Shown: piece after piece, positions 8,760-18,398 of the stretch
Layout: each line of letters opens with the position of its first letter
Numbering within the stretch: the stretch's first letter is position 1
Assembly (NCBI GenBank): GCA_964611345.1
Contig: CAZSYU010000004.1
Coordinates: forward strand, 1 to 64,000
Origin: JALZVT01 sp964611345
GTDB taxonomy: Bacteria > Pseudomonadota > Gammaproteobacteria > Pseudomonadales > Azotimanducaceae
Direction of reading: 5' to 3'
DNA: 64,000 nt
Notes under the pieces: model-generated
Seen by the model: only the letters and a program-made list of their open reading frames with translations
Told to the model about the DNA's origin: nothing
Database searches by the model: none
Program-made: the position numbers and the translations under genes

Positions 8760-11012
8760 TTACTCCACCTCGATACGATCAACTTTCTGAAAGCCACGCG
8801 GCAACTTACGCCCACGGCGGGCACGCTCACCAATATAGTGTTCGAGATCTTTGAACTTGATGCGGTGATGCCGAGCGCCTGCATAAACCACCAGCGACTG
8901 ACTCGGCAGATACACTACCGCCGAGACCATCGACTCGGTACCTGCCTTGAATGCAGCAGTTGGTACATTAATGATCTTGTTGCCTTTGCCCCGCGCCATT
9001 TCTGGCAAGTCTGTGATCGGGAACAGCAGTAGGTGTCCAGCGCTGGTGGCTGCAGCCACGTAAGCATCGCTGACATCCGACTCACCATCCGGGTCAAACA
9101 CAAACGGCCGCAATGCAACGCCTCCTTTGGGAACATTGAGCAACGCCTTGCCAGCCTTGTTTTTGGTCATCATGTCTTCGAGCCGACCGACAAACCCGTA
9201 GCCGGCATTGCTTGCCAACAACACGCGAGCCTTGCCGGCTCCCATGGCGACACCAACAAAGCTCGCGCCATCTGGTGGCTTCAGCCGTCCTGACAGCGGC
9301 TCCCCCTGACTGCGAGCAGAAGGCAATGTGTGGGGCAACACCGAATAAGATCTACCGGTCGAGTCGACAAAGGCCAGCGCCTCGTTGCTACGCCCACGAA
9401 CTGCCGAACCAAACTCATCGCCACTGCGGTAATTGAGTTCTGCCGCAACGACCTCATGCCCCTTGGCAGCACGCACCCAGCCTTTGGCAGACAGCACCAC
9501 GGTAATGGGGTCGTTACTCAGCAACTCTTCTTCGGCAAACGCCTGCGCTTCGTCAACCGTGATAAGTTCGCAGCGCCGCTCGTCGCCGAACTCTTTGGCC
9601 GCCTCAAGCAGCTCTTTCTTCATGAGCGTGGTCATACGTGCCTTCGAACCAAGAATCTTAACCAGCCCGCCACGCTCTTTCTTTAGCTCTTTTTGTTCGG
9701 TGACCAATTCAATTTCTTCGAGTTTGGCTAACCGACGCAAGCGCAAGTTCAGAATATCCTCCGCCTGAATGTCGCTGATTTTGAAGGCTTTGATCAAGGC
9801 CTGCTTGGGATGATCCGCCGTACGAATAATCCGAATCACCTCATCGATGTTCAGATAGGCCACCATGCGCCCTTCGATGATGTGCAATCTCACATCAATC
9901 TTGTCGACCCGATTCTGAATACGCCGGGTAACGACAGCACGGCGAAACTCGAGCCACTGCTTGAGCAAGGCAACCAGTCCGAGGGTTTGCGGACGCATGT
10001 CCAAACCAATCATGTTGAAGTTGGCGCGCGCGCTTTTTTCCAGATCGGTGCTGGCAAACAGATGACTCATCATGCGTTCGGTATCCACCCGGTTGGACCG
10101 GGGCACCAGCACAATGCGGATCGGATTCTCGTGATCGGCCTCGTCGCGAATATCCACCAGCATCGGTAGCTTCTTCGCCTGCATTTGCGCCGCAATCTGC
10201 TCGATCACCTTGGCTGGCGAGGCCTGATAGGGCAAAGCTGTAATAACCACTTCGCCATCTTCGAGATGGTAACGCGCGCGCGATCGGATACTGCCGCGAC
10301 CGGTTTCGTACATCTCCCGAATCTCTTCATGCGGCGTTACGATAAACGCACCAGAAGGAAAGTCTGGCGCCTTAACGTGGGTCATGATGTCGTCGATCTT
10401 GGCCTTTGGCTTGTCGAGCAAGTGGATACAGGCGCTGACGACCTCGTTCATGTTGTGCGGCGGAATATCGGTAGCCATGCCCACCGCAATGCCACTACTG
10501 CCGTTTAGCAACACAAACGGCAACCGCGCGGGCAGCAGTTTCGGTTCCTCAAGTTCGCCATCAAAGTTCTGTTGAAAATCGACTGTGTCCAGCTTCAGCT
10601 CTGACAACAGTAGCGCAGCATAAGGCGACAACCGAGACTCGGTGTACCGCATCGCGGCAAACGACTTGGGGTCATCAGGTGCACCCCAGTTACCCTGGCC
10701 ATCTACCAGCGGGTAACGAAACGAAAATGGCTGGGCCATCAGCACCATTGCCTCATAGCAGGCACTGTCGCCATGCGGATGATACTTACCCAACACATCA
10801 CCCACTGTACGCGCAGATTTGGCGTACTTGGCGCTCGCATTCAGCCCCAGCTCAGACATTGAGTATATGAGGCGTCGCTGAACGGGCTTTAAACCATCCG
10901 CAATATGCGGCAACGCCCTATCATTGATAACGTACATCGAATAGTCGAGATACGCCTTTTCTGTGTAATTGTGCAGGGGTAACGAATCGAAATCGCCACT
11001 TTCTAGATCCAT
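8760..11012 (-). CDS. parC: DNA topoisomerase IV subunit A
   Basis: Breakage-reunion subunit of topoisomerase IV, which decatenates daughter chromosomes. It has 750 residues, the usual ParC length. The N-terminal winged-helix core contains GKYHPHGDSACYEAMV, which covers the quinolone-resistance region with the susceptible-type Ser, and AAMRYTESRLS with the active-site Tyr. A coiled coil and a C-terminal beta-pinwheel with degenerate repeats follow. ATG start at 11010-11012. parE lies 55 bp upstream on the same strand, so the two are probably co-transcribed. The 3' end is 9 bp from the convergent ytjB-like gene. Confidence 0.97.
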   Translation of the reverse strand: MDLESGDFDSLPLHNYTEKAYLDYSMYVINDRALPHIADGLKPVQRRLIYSMSELGLNASAKYAKSARTVGDVLGKYHPHGDSACYEAMVLMAQPFSFRYPLVDGQGNWGAPDDPKSFAAMRYTESRLSPYAALLLSELKLDTVDFQQNFDGELEEPKLLPARLPFVLLNGSSGIAVGMATDIPPHNMNEVVSACIHLLDKPKAKIDDIMTHVKAPDFPSGAFIVTPHEEIREMYETGRGSIRSRARYHLEDGEVVITALPYQASPAKVIEQIAAQMQAKKLPMLVDIRDEADHENPIRIVLVPRSNRVDTERMMSHLFASTDLEKSARANFNMIGLDMRPQTLGLVALLKQWLEFRRAVVTRRIQNRVDKIDVRLHIIEGRMVAYLNIDEVIRIIRTADHPKQALIKAFKISDIQAEDILNLRLRRLAKLEEIELVTEQKELKKERGGLVKILGSKARMTTLMKKELLEAAKEFGDERRCELITVDEAQAFAEEELLSNDPITVVLSAKGWVRAAKGHEVVAAELNYRSGDEFGSAVRGRSNEALAFVDSTGRSYSVLPHTLPSARSQGEPLSGRLKPPDGASFVGVAMGAGKARVLLASNAGYGFVGRLEDMMTKNKAGKALLNVPKGGVALRPFVFDPDGESDVSDAYVAAATSAGHLLLFPITDLPEMARGKGNKIINVPTAAFKAGTESMVSAVVYLPSQSLVVYAGARHHRIKFKDLEHYIGERARRGRKLPRGFQKVDRIEVE

Positions 11013-11067
11013 GGGTTGGCTCTTGATTTGGTGTTGGTGGGTAGTATTGGGTTGTAGTAGAAGCCTG

Positions 11068-12963
11068 TTAGTCGATCAACGCCTGGTCGCCTTTTTTCTC
11101 AAGCCAGGAACGGCGGTCCGAGGCTCGCTTCTTGTTGAGCATCATGTCCATCACTTCCTGCGTTTTCTTCGGGTTTTTCAGCGTGAGCTGCACCAGGCTG
11201 CGAGTATCTACAGCCATTGTGGTTTCCCGCAACTGCAATGGGTTCATCTCGCCGAGGCCCTTAAAACGTTGCACATTCACTTTGCCCTTCTTTTTCTCTT
11301 TCTCAATTCGATCAAGGGCTGAAATTTTTTCTGCCTCGTTCAGCGCGTAAATCACTTCCTTGCCAATATCGATTCTATACAGCGGTGGCATGGCAACATA
11401 CACATGTCCCTGGAGTACCAGCTCAGTGAAGTGCTTGATGAATAACGCGCATAAAAGTGTGGCGATGTGCGCGCCATCCGAGTCGGCGTCCGCAAGGATG
11501 CAGATCTTGTGATAACGCAATCCGGACAGGTCGGACGAACCAGGATCCACACCGATCGCAACGGCGATATCGTGGACTTCCTGCGAACTGAGCACTTGGG
11601 ATGAATCCACTTCCCAGGTATTCAGAATTTTTCCACGCAGCGGCATCACCGCCTGATATTCACGATCGCGTGCCTGCTTGGCAGAACCGCCTGCTGAGTC
11701 TCCCTCAACGAGAAAGAGTTCAGAACGTTCTGTATCGCCAGAGGAACAGTCCGCCAACTTGCCTGGTAGCGCAGGGCCGGAGGTGATTTTTTTGCGCGCG
11801 ACCTTCTTGCTCGCCTGAATACGCTTCTGGGCATTGCCGATCGCAAGCTGTGCAATCGCTTCGCCACCCTTTGCGTGGCCATTCAGCCACAGGCTGAACG
11901 CATCTTTGGCAATGCCGGCAATAAAGGCTACCGATTCGCGTGACGACAAACGCTCCTTTGTTTGGCCGCTAAACTGCGGGTCGGTCAGCTTCGCCGACAA
12001 CACGTACGCGCATTGCACCCACAGGTCGTCGCCGGTCAGCTTCACGCCACGCGGCAAGAGGTCACGAAACTCACAAAACTCACGCAGCGCTTCGAGCAGC
12101 CCGCTGCGCAGACCATTAACGTGGGTGCCGCCCTGGGGGGTGGGAATGAGATTCACATAGCTTTCGGTAACCAGCTCGCTCCCGTCGACAACCCATTGCA
12201 GGGCCCATTCAACGGCCTCGCTCTCGCTTTCGACCGAATGCTCGAACGGTTCATCCGGCAACCCCTCCTTAACATCCATGGCGCTCTTTAGGTAACCGCC
12301 AAGACCATCGGCAAACAGCCACTCTTCGTTTTGCTTGTTGTCGCCTTCAACCCGAATGCTGATGCGCAGCCCTGGGCAGAGTACGGCCTTGGCCCGCAGC
12401 ACATGCTTAAGCCGCCCTACCGATACCTTGGCAGAGTCGAAGTACTTGGGGTCAGGCAAAAAGTGGACCTTCGACCCCGTGTTGCGTTTGCCGATGGTGT
12501 CGATCACCTTCAGCTTGGTCTTGGCATCGCCATTTTGATAGCGCTGGTGATGCACCTTGCCGCCGCGCTTGATCTCTACCTCAAGCCACTTCGACAGCGC
12601 GTTAACCACCGATACTCCGACCCCATGCAAACCACCGGAAAAGTTGTAGTTGCTATCGTCAAACTTGCCGCCGGCGTGCAGACGCGTGAGGATCAATTCC
12701 ACCCCTGGCACTTTTTCTTCCGTGTGAATATCCACCGGCATGCCGCGTCCGTCGTCAGTCACGGCGATCGAGCCATTTTTAAACAGCTCAACCTCAATGC
12801 TCGATGCCTTGCCGGCCAGCGCCTCGTCGACGCTGTTATCAACCACTTCCTGCACCAGATGATTGGGGCGGGAGGTTTCGGTGTACATGCCTGGCCGGTG
12901 TTTTACCGGATCCAGGCCAGAGAGTACCTGCAGGTCATCTGCTGAGTAGTCCTGTTCGGCCAT
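11068..12963 (-). CDS. parE: DNA topoisomerase IV subunit B
   Basis: ATPase subunit of topoisomerase IV, partner of the downstream parC. GHKL ATPase landmarks are EVVDNSVDEALAG, DDGRGMPVDIH and GLHGVGVSVVNAL. The Toprim domain shows LVEGDSAGGSAKQARDR and DADSDGAHI, and the C-terminus has the QRFKGLGEMNP block. The ATG at 12961-12963 gives MAEQDYSADDLQVLSGLDP, matching the family N-terminus (631 residues), with GGAGGG upstream as the ribosome binding site. A longer in-frame start 60 bp further upstream adds unrelated residues and is rejected. Confidence 0.97.
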   Translation of the reverse strand: MAEQDYSADDLQVLSGLDPVKHRPGMYTETSRPNHLVQEVVDNSVDEALAGKASSIEVELFKNGSIAVTDDGRGMPVDIHTEEKVPGVELILTRLHAGGKFDDSNYNFSGGLHGVGVSVVNALSKWLEVEIKRGGKVHHQRYQNGDAKTKLKVIDTIGKRNTGSKVHFLPDPKYFDSAKVSVGRLKHVLRAKAVLCPGLRISIRVEGDNKQNEEWLFADGLGGYLKSAMDVKEGLPDEPFEHSVESESEAVEWALQWVVDGSELVTESYVNLIPTPQGGTHVNGLRSGLLEALREFCEFRDLLPRGVKLTGDDLWVQCAYVLSAKLTDPQFSGQTKERLSSRESVAFIAGIAKDAFSLWLNGHAKGGEAIAQLAIGNAQKRIQASKKVARKKITSGPALPGKLADCSSGDTERSELFLVEGDSAGGSAKQARDREYQAVMPLRGKILNTWEVDSSQVLSSQEVHDIAVAIGVDPGSSDLSGLRYHKICILADADSDGAHIATLLCALFIKHFTELVLQGHVYVAMPPLYRIDIGKEVIYALNEAEKISALDRIEKEKKKGKVNVQRFKGLGEMNPLQLRETTMAVDTRSLVQLTLKNPKKTQEVMDMMLNKKRASDRRSWLEKKGDQALID

Positions 12964-13162
12964 TAGCGGGGATCCCTCCGAAGGGAAACTAGGAAATCTC
13001 TGCGGGGAACAACCAAATGGCACGGCGTTGTGCGCTGGTTGACGGCGAACCGAAGCGTCAAATGGTCGATTTGCGCGTAAACCGCCGTGCTACACATGGC
13101 TGCACAGGATACCACGAACCCACCCGTCAACCGCCAGCAGTTCGAGCCCTGTCAGCGCCGCG

Positions 13163-13741
13163 CTAATTGCCAACAGCAACGTGCTCAGCAACCATTCCAT
13201 AACGCAGACACATCGCGAGATATTCGCCCAGAAAGCGATTCACCTGAGCTTTCTCATCGCGCGAACGCATGCGAGGGTTGGGGTATTCGTAGACTTCCTT
13301 GAAACGGCTCTCGTTGCGCACCTCAACCACCTCGGCTGAGCGAGCGTCGTGATAGAGGCGCACCAGCATGGTGGGGGGTGCCAAATTCAGCGCCACCCCG
13401 GCAACTTCCTGTGGCTCTGGTCCAAGCTGGGTAAAGCGCACCAGCGTGGTGTAGCGACTGCGCTCAACCAGCTCGATCAATACGGCCACGCTACTCGCCG
13501 GCAGCTCAAGGGTAAACTCGCTACTCGCCGCCTCGAGATGGGAATCGAGGCTTGCATCCAGATCCGGTTGCACCGCACCACGCCCCTTATCCCGCCCGGC
13601 CTGCGCACCCGGCCCTTTCCTGGGCGCCGTCTGCAAAGAGCCCGGCTTGCACAACGCTGGCGCGAGCGCGATGAGGCGCGCGTAATTCGCGTCGCACTCG
13701 GCCATATGGGCGCCCAGATTCATGGAATATCGCTTGCGCAT
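13163..13741 (-). CDS. DUF1249 family protein (YqiB-like)
   Basis: A 192-residue cytoplasmic protein of the DUF1249 family, which sits next to parE in E. coli (yqiB) and many gammaproteobacteria. Conserved blocks are SRYTTLVRFTQLG, MLVRLYHDARSAEV, YEYPNPRMRSRDEK and QVNRFLGEYL. Compared with E. coli YqiB (about 140 residues) there is an extra low-complexity linker of roughly 45 residues around positions 30-75, rich in Gly, Ala and charged residues. No enzymatic motif is visible and the function is unknown. It lies 199 bp upstream of parE on the same strand and may share its promoter. Confidence 0.87.
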   Translation of the reverse strand: MRKRYSMNLGAHMAECDANYARLIALAPALCKPGSLQTAPRKGPGAQAGRDKGRGAVQPDLDASLDSHLEAASSEFTLELPASSVAVLIELVERSRYTTLVRFTQLGPEPQEVAGVALNLAPPTMLVRLYHDARSAEVVEVRNESRFKEVYEYPNPRMRSRDEKAQVNRFLGEYLAMCLRYGMVAEHVAVGN

Positions 13742-14189
13742 CAGGCCTGCCGGACTGCTCGGTGTAGTGCTCGGTAAATGTGCTGCATGAAAGTGCTCTG
13801 TTAAAGTGCCTTAGCGGTCTGTTTTTCGCCGCCTCGGGACACTGCCTGCCGGGGCGATTATGGTCAAGTTGATTTCTACTCCGGAGTCGGTTAGTCCTGC
13901 TAGAGTCACAGCAGCAAATCGCCCCCAATTTGATCTGTACCAAGTACCGCACTTGCGTTCTCGATTCCTGCTGCTAGCAAAAACCCGACCTGGCAATAAC
14001 GGACGTCTCAAATAGCCAAAGATAGGCAGCATTTTCGGCCTATCATCGCAATCAAAGGCCATAGTCCTTGTAGCAAGGCCGCAGAAATAGGCGATAATGG
14101 GTACTGGTTCGCCGAGCAACACGGACTAGCGAGCAAACACCCGAACAGGTCATCAGAAGTGCCAAGCAGAGTTCAAGCAGGATAGTTGG
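13742..14189. other. 448-bp gene-free divergent region between DUF1249 gene and tolC
   Basis: No credible coding sequence is seen; the open frames here have no family features. It must hold the promoters for both flanking genes. A 7-bp inverted repeat (GATAGGC at 14021-14027, GCCTATC at 14038-14044, 10-nt loop) lies about 150 bp before tolC. A GATAAT at 14093-14098 could be a -10 box, but the nearest TTG-type -35 is 19 bp away, so the promoter is only suggested. AGGA precedes the tolC ATG. Confidence 0.5.
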
Positions 14190-15656
14190 ATGAAATTAGT
14201 TAGTACCCTCCGCACAACTCTAGCCCCAGCGCTTGCGCTCGCACTAGCGTTCGCACCCATTGCCAACAGCTACGCTGCGGATTCTGCCGTGTCAGACGAT
14301 GGTCTGGCACCCCGCCAATTCGACCAATCCACCCTCGCCGGCATCTACGAGCTGGCGCTGCATAACGACCAGTCGTTTGCACAATCTCGCGCGATCTATC
14401 GAGCGGGCTGGGAGGAACGCAATTTGGCGCGGGCCGGCATTTTGCCGAACATCACGGCCGGGGCGAGCTATAGCGAACTCTACAGAGAAGACCGAGGCGC
14501 CTTCCCCGCCGGTAGCCAATTGTTCCCGAACGCTACCGATACCGACGGCGATACGCTGGCCTGGAACGCCGCATTGGTGCAGCCGCTGTTTGATCTACCC
14601 GCCTGGTTTCGTTTCAAACGGGGTGTGAATCTGTCGAAAGAGGCCGAGGCCAACTTCTACGTTGCCCAGCAGGATCTACTGGTGCGCTCAGTGGGCAGCT
14701 ATTTTGAAGTCTTGCGCGCCATCGCCAACGTCAATGCATCGAAAGCACAAGAATCCGCGCTGGCCGCCCAACTCAATCAGGTTCAACAGCGTTTTGACGT
14801 GGGGCTGGTCGCAGTAACCGATGTCCATGAGGCCCAGGCCGCGTACGATCTATCCGTTGCGCAACAAATCAACGACGAAGGTGTGCTCGGTGTCAGACAG
14901 GAACAATTGTCCGTACTTAGCGGCCTGACCTACAGCGATCTGTGGTTACTAAAGAAGGACTTCCCCGTCATCGATCCTGACCCAGTGGATAGTGCCGTTT
15001 GGGTGACCTACGCCCGCGAAAATAATCTTGAGATAAAAGCCGCCGAGCTTTCCCACGCCGCGTCTCGTTCCGAGTTGAAAGCCGCTCGCGCGGAACACTT
15101 GCCCAAGATCGACCTGGCGCTGAACTACTCCGATTCGGATTCGGATATCACCCGGGAAGATCTCTTCACTGACACTGAGGCCACCTTTGCCAACGACCAA
15201 AAACAAGCCTCCGCCGCGATCCGCCTGACAGTACCCCTGTACACCGGCGGTTTCACCAGCGCCGCACGCCGCCAGGCGGCGGCACGAGAAGACACTGAGT
15301 CAGCCGGCTATATAGGTACGGTACGCCGGGTTACCCAAGAAATTCGCGCTGCCCATATCACGGTGCGCAGCGACGTAGCACGGACCCGAGCACGACAACA
15401 GGCGGTCATTTCAAACCGTTCCGCACTGGAAGCAACAGAAGTTGGTTACGATGTCGGTGTTCGCAACGTCGTGGACGTACTAGCCGCCCAACAGGCTTAC
15501 TTTTCGGCGATTCGAGACTTCGAAAACTCGAAGGTCGACTACGTAATTAATCTAATGAATCTAAAACGTCTAGCCGGCACCTTAACGCCTGAAGACATCT
15601 ATGAGCTAAACAGCTGGCTTGAAAAACAAGAGACCATTTCAGCCACTGGCAACTAG
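14190..15656 (+). CDS. tolC: TolC-type outer-membrane efflux channel
   Basis: An outer-membrane channel protein of 488 residues, the common exit duct for tripartite efflux pumps and type I secretion. A clear Sec signal peptide runs from MKLVSTLRTTL to cleavage after ANSYA. Two internally homologous halves follow, rich in long helices and typical of TolC trimers: LAGIYELALHNDQ starts the first repeat, and VRNVVDVLAAQQAYFSA is the conserved late helix. It has a good AGGA ribosome binding site. No pump genes adjoin it, so it probably serves several systems. It is convergent with waaA. Confidence 0.93.
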   Translation: MKLVSTLRTTLAPALALALAFAPIANSYAADSAVSDDGLAPRQFDQSTLAGIYELALHNDQSFAQSRAIYRAGWEERNLARAGILPNITAGASYSELYREDRGAFPAGSQLFPNATDTDGDTLAWNAALVQPLFDLPAWFRFKRGVNLSKEAEANFYVAQQDLLVRSVGSYFEVLRAIANVNASKAQESALAAQLNQVQQRFDVGLVAVTDVHEAQAAYDLSVAQQINDEGVLGVRQEQLSVLSGLTYSDLWLLKKDFPVIDPDPVDSAVWVTYARENNLEIKAAELSHAASRSELKAARAEHLPKIDLALNYSDSDSDITREDLFTDTEATFANDQKQASAAIRLTVPLYTGGFTSAARRQAAAREDTESAGYIGTVRRVTQEIRAAHITVRSDVARTRARQQAVISNRSALEATEVGYDVGVRNVVDVLAAQQAYFSAIRDFENSKVDYVINLMNLKRLAGTLTPEDIYELNSWLEKQETISATGN

Positions 15657-15735
15657 CAAACTCAGGACGGCACCTGGCATCACTACGCAAGCAGTTACCA
15701 AGTCCGCGCAATCAGATCCGCTTGCCCCAAAAAGG

Positions 15736-17034
15736 TTACTCAACGAGGCTGGTTAACCGGTCGAGCAGGCGACTAGTCGCTCCCGCATTGGCAGCGACCA
15801 AGGCATTCGCGCGCTGACCTTGGGCCACTCGCGTGGCCTCATCATTCAATAGCCCGGCAACATGGTTTTGCAACTGCAAGGCATCAGCGGCTGTGTGCAA
15901 ACAACCTGCCCCGGCAAACAGCTCACAAACATCCACAAAGTTGTAGCGTCCGGGGCCCATGACCATCGGCAACCCGGCAGCAGCGGCTTCGATTGGATTG
16001 TGTCCGCCACGATCAACTAAACTACCGCCAATAAAAGCAACCTGCGCCGTGCCATAGAGCGCTCGCAGCAACCCCATCACATCCACCACCACTACCGCCG
16101 GTGGCTCGGTATGACCTGAACCAGCGCTAGTGCGCAAATTCGACAACCGGACCGTAGCCAACTGTCCGCTGGCGAGCTCTGCGACAGAGTCGAATCGCTC
16201 CGGGTGACGCGGCACCAACAGCAAAGCCAAATCAGGAAACATCTTAAGCAGCCCGCGGTGTGCCGCCAACACAATCTCGTCTTCACCGGCGTGAGTGCTA
16301 CCAGCAATCCAGACAGGGCGCTCATCGAGCGCTGCCCCAACCTGCAGCGTGGCAAGCGCTTCACGCTGTTCTGCATTGGTCGCATGCTCACCTACATCGA
16401 ACTTCACACTGCCGGTAACCTGCAGTTGCTCAGCCGTTGCACCCAGCGCCAGAAAGCGCTCTGCGTCAGCAGCGTATTGGCAGGCAATCCAGGAGACTCG
16501 TCGCAATACCGGGCTAATAAGCCCACTCACTCGAGCATAGCCGCGCGCCGATCGTGCAGAGAGCCGAGCATTCAACAGGGCAACGGGGATGTTTCGATCG
16601 GCCGTTAGACGAATCATATTGGGCCAGATCTCTGTTTCCATGAGCACCAGCGCCGACGGTTCCACCCGAGCGACAAACCGTTGTACCGCATCCTTAAAAT
16701 CATAGGGTGCATAGCAGTGCGCCACACCCTCGCCAAAGAGTCGCTTAACCTCATCACTACCGGTAGGTGTCATGGTAGTGACCAACACCTGTGGACTCGT
16801 TGCAGCAGCATTCAACTGCTGCACCAAGGCTCGAATCAGCGGCGCTGCGGCAATGGTTTCACCGGCAGACACTGTGTGCAACCAGACCACGCCGCGAGGA
16901 ATGTGCTCGGGTAAGTGACCAAAGCGCTCGGCAACGCGCTCGCCATAAGCCGGCGCCTTTCTGGCGCGCCACCACAAACGCACATGCACGAGTGGGCGGG
17001 CCAAGAGCAGCAACAATGAGTAAAGTGCAGACAT
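15736..17034 (-). CDS. waaA: 3-deoxy-D-manno-octulosonic acid (Kdo) transferase
   Basis: Transfers Kdo from CMP-Kdo onto the lipid A precursor at the cytoplasmic face of the inner membrane, the first step of LPS core assembly. It has 432 residues. An N-terminal membrane helix (ALYSLLLLLARPLVHV) is followed by the conserved WLHTVSAGETIAA block, the METEIWPN motif, ARLSARSARGY and, in the C-terminal GT-B half, GGSLVDRGGHNPIEA. The ATG at 17032-17034 was chosen because it places the membrane anchor at the N-terminus; an upstream extension of 39 residues is unrelated. It is divergent from the FAD oxidoreductase gene. Confidence 0.95.
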   Translation of the reverse strand: MSALYSLLLLLARPLVHVRLWWRARKAPAYGERVAERFGHLPEHIPRGVVWLHTVSAGETIAAAPLIRALVQQLNAAATSPQVLVTTMTPTGSDEVKRLFGEGVAHCYAPYDFKDAVQRFVARVEPSALVLMETEIWPNMIRLTADRNIPVALLNARLSARSARGYARVSGLISPVLRRVSWIACQYAADAERFLALGATAEQLQVTGSVKFDVGEHATNAEQREALATLQVGAALDERPVWIAGSTHAGEDEIVLAAHRGLLKMFPDLALLLVPRHPERFDSVAELASGQLATVRLSNLRTSAGSGHTEPPAVVVVDVMGLLRALYGTAQVAFIGGSLVDRGGHNPIEAAAAGLPMVMGPGRYNFVDVCELFAGAGCLHTAADALQLQNHVAGLLNDEATRVAQGQRANALVAANAGATSRLLDRLTSLVE

Positions 17035-17109
17035 TGGCGCAGCATACTCTGTGCAGGGTGGTGGCCAAAATAGCAGGTACAATAGAACAAAGTGCTCTCG
17101 ACAACCCCG

Positions 17110-18351
17110 ATGACCAGCAACATTCAGGCGCCGCTCGCCAGCAGCAACCACATCGACTGCGACATAGCCATCATCGGCGGGGGCGTGGCTGGGCTGTGGC
17201 TACTCGATTTGCTCCGCAATCGCGGCTATGACGCTGTGCTGTGTGAACAGCAGGCGCTTGGTGGTGCCCAATCAATAGCCTCTCAGGGCATGATTCATGG
17301 CGGCATAAAATACGCCCTGGGCGCAGCACTCACCGGGGCCTCCGAAGCGATTGCACGAATGCCAGAGCGGTGGCGCAGTTGTTTGGACGGCAGCGGTGAA
17401 GTAGACCTGCGCGGGGTGCGAGTGGTAGCCAACGAATATCACATGTGGTCAAACGGACAACTCGGCAAGCTAAACAGTTTTTTCGCCAGTCACGCCTTGC
17501 GCGGGCGGGTGGAAGAGCTGGCCGCAGACGATTACCCGGAGGTCTTTCGGCACCCTGATTTTTCCGGCACGGTACACAAGCTGCACGATCTGGTGCTTGA
17601 CGTTACCAGTCTGTTAGAGTTTTTGTCCGCACCCCACACGAACCGACTCATCTCGGGCCGTGCCGCTAATACCCGGTTTGGCAGCGCAAGCGCTGATGCA
17701 GCGAAAAACATAGAGGCTGTGACTTTGGCAGACGGGCGCGAGCTGTATGCGCAACAATTCATTTTCACCGCCGGCGCTGGTAACAGCGAGTTTTGCACTG
17801 CGCTCAAACAGGCTGGGCATGCCCACGCCCCAGCGACACAATTGCGCCCTCTGCATCAGGCCTTTGTCAAACACCCCGACCTAACAGAGTTATTCGCACA
17901 CTGTCTGACAGGCATACGCGGCGCCGAACCCCGCTTAACCATCACTACCCATCCACTTGAGAGTACTGAACCGAAAACCAGCAACACTCACGGTTGGTAC
18001 ATTGGCGGGCACCTGGCTACGGCGGGCGTAAAACGCACGACCGCCAACCAGATAGACGTCACCCGGCGCGAACTCACTGCCACCCTGCCCTGGATCGACT
18101 GGCAGGCAGCGGACATCACCACGCTGCGAATTGATCGTGCGGAACCACGCCAGCAACTGGGCGCGAAACCTGATGAAGCGTGCCTCGTGCGGTGCGGCAA
18201 TGCACTGCTTTGTTGGCCCACCAAACTAAGTCTGGTTCCCGACCTGGGTGATCAGGTACTCAATGCACTCGATCCACCTGCGGGCGCAGCAGTACAGGAT
18301 AATCTGCCGCCAAGTCATCTCAATATCGCCCGTGCTCCTTGGCTTTTATAA
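17110..18351 (+). CDS. FAD-dependent oxidoreductase (DAO family)
   Basis: A soluble flavoprotein of about 413 residues with an N-terminal Rossmann FAD-binding motif IAIIGGGVAGLWLLDLL followed by QSIASQGMIHGGIKYAL, which resembles the glycerol-3-phosphate dehydrogenase/D-amino-acid oxidase superfamily. The substrate cannot be told. The same pair, FAD oxidoreductase then aldo/keto reductase next to waaA, occurs in Pseudomonas (PA4991-PA4992), so a conserved but unknown joint role is likely. The start is uncertain: GTG at 17092 would add six residues, and neither candidate has a strong ribosome binding site. The stop codon lies inside a 10-bp inverted repeat. Confidence 0.8.
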   Translation: MTSNIQAPLASSNHIDCDIAIIGGGVAGLWLLDLLRNRGYDAVLCEQQALGGAQSIASQGMIHGGIKYALGAALTGASEAIARMPERWRSCLDGSGEVDLRGVRVVANEYHMWSNGQLGKLNSFFASHALRGRVEELAADDYPEVFRHPDFSGTVHKLHDLVLDVTSLLEFLSAPHTNRLISGRAANTRFGSASADAAKNIEAVTLADGRELYAQQFIFTAGAGNSEFCTALKQAGHAHAPATQLRPLHQAFVKHPDLTELFAHCLTGIRGAEPRLTITTHPLESTEPKTSNTHGWYIGGHLATAGVKRTTANQIDVTRRELTATLPWIDWQAADITTLRIDRAEPRQQLGAKPDEACLVRCGNALLCWPTKLSLVPDLGDQVLNALDPPAGAAVQDNLPPSHLNIARAPWLL

Positions 18352-18375
18352 GAGCTTTAATAGGGGCTCTTATAA
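18346..18375. repeat. 10-bp perfect inverted repeat over the oxidoreductase stop codon
   Basis: TTATAAGAGC at 18346-18355 and its exact complement GCTCTTATAA at 18366-18375 flank a 10-nt spacer. The left arm contains the TAA stop of the upstream gene, and the next gene starts 23 bp later. There is no following T-run, so a simple intrinsic terminator is unlikely. It may be an intercistronic RNA hairpin or a protein site. Confidence 0.6.
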
Positions 18376-18398
18376 GGGCTTAGTTAGGGTATTCACGC

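Noticed and set aside
13811..14122. A 103-codon leftward open frame in the region before tolC
   Set aside because: No recognisable domain, no ribosome binding site, biased residue content; more likely the gene-free promoter region.
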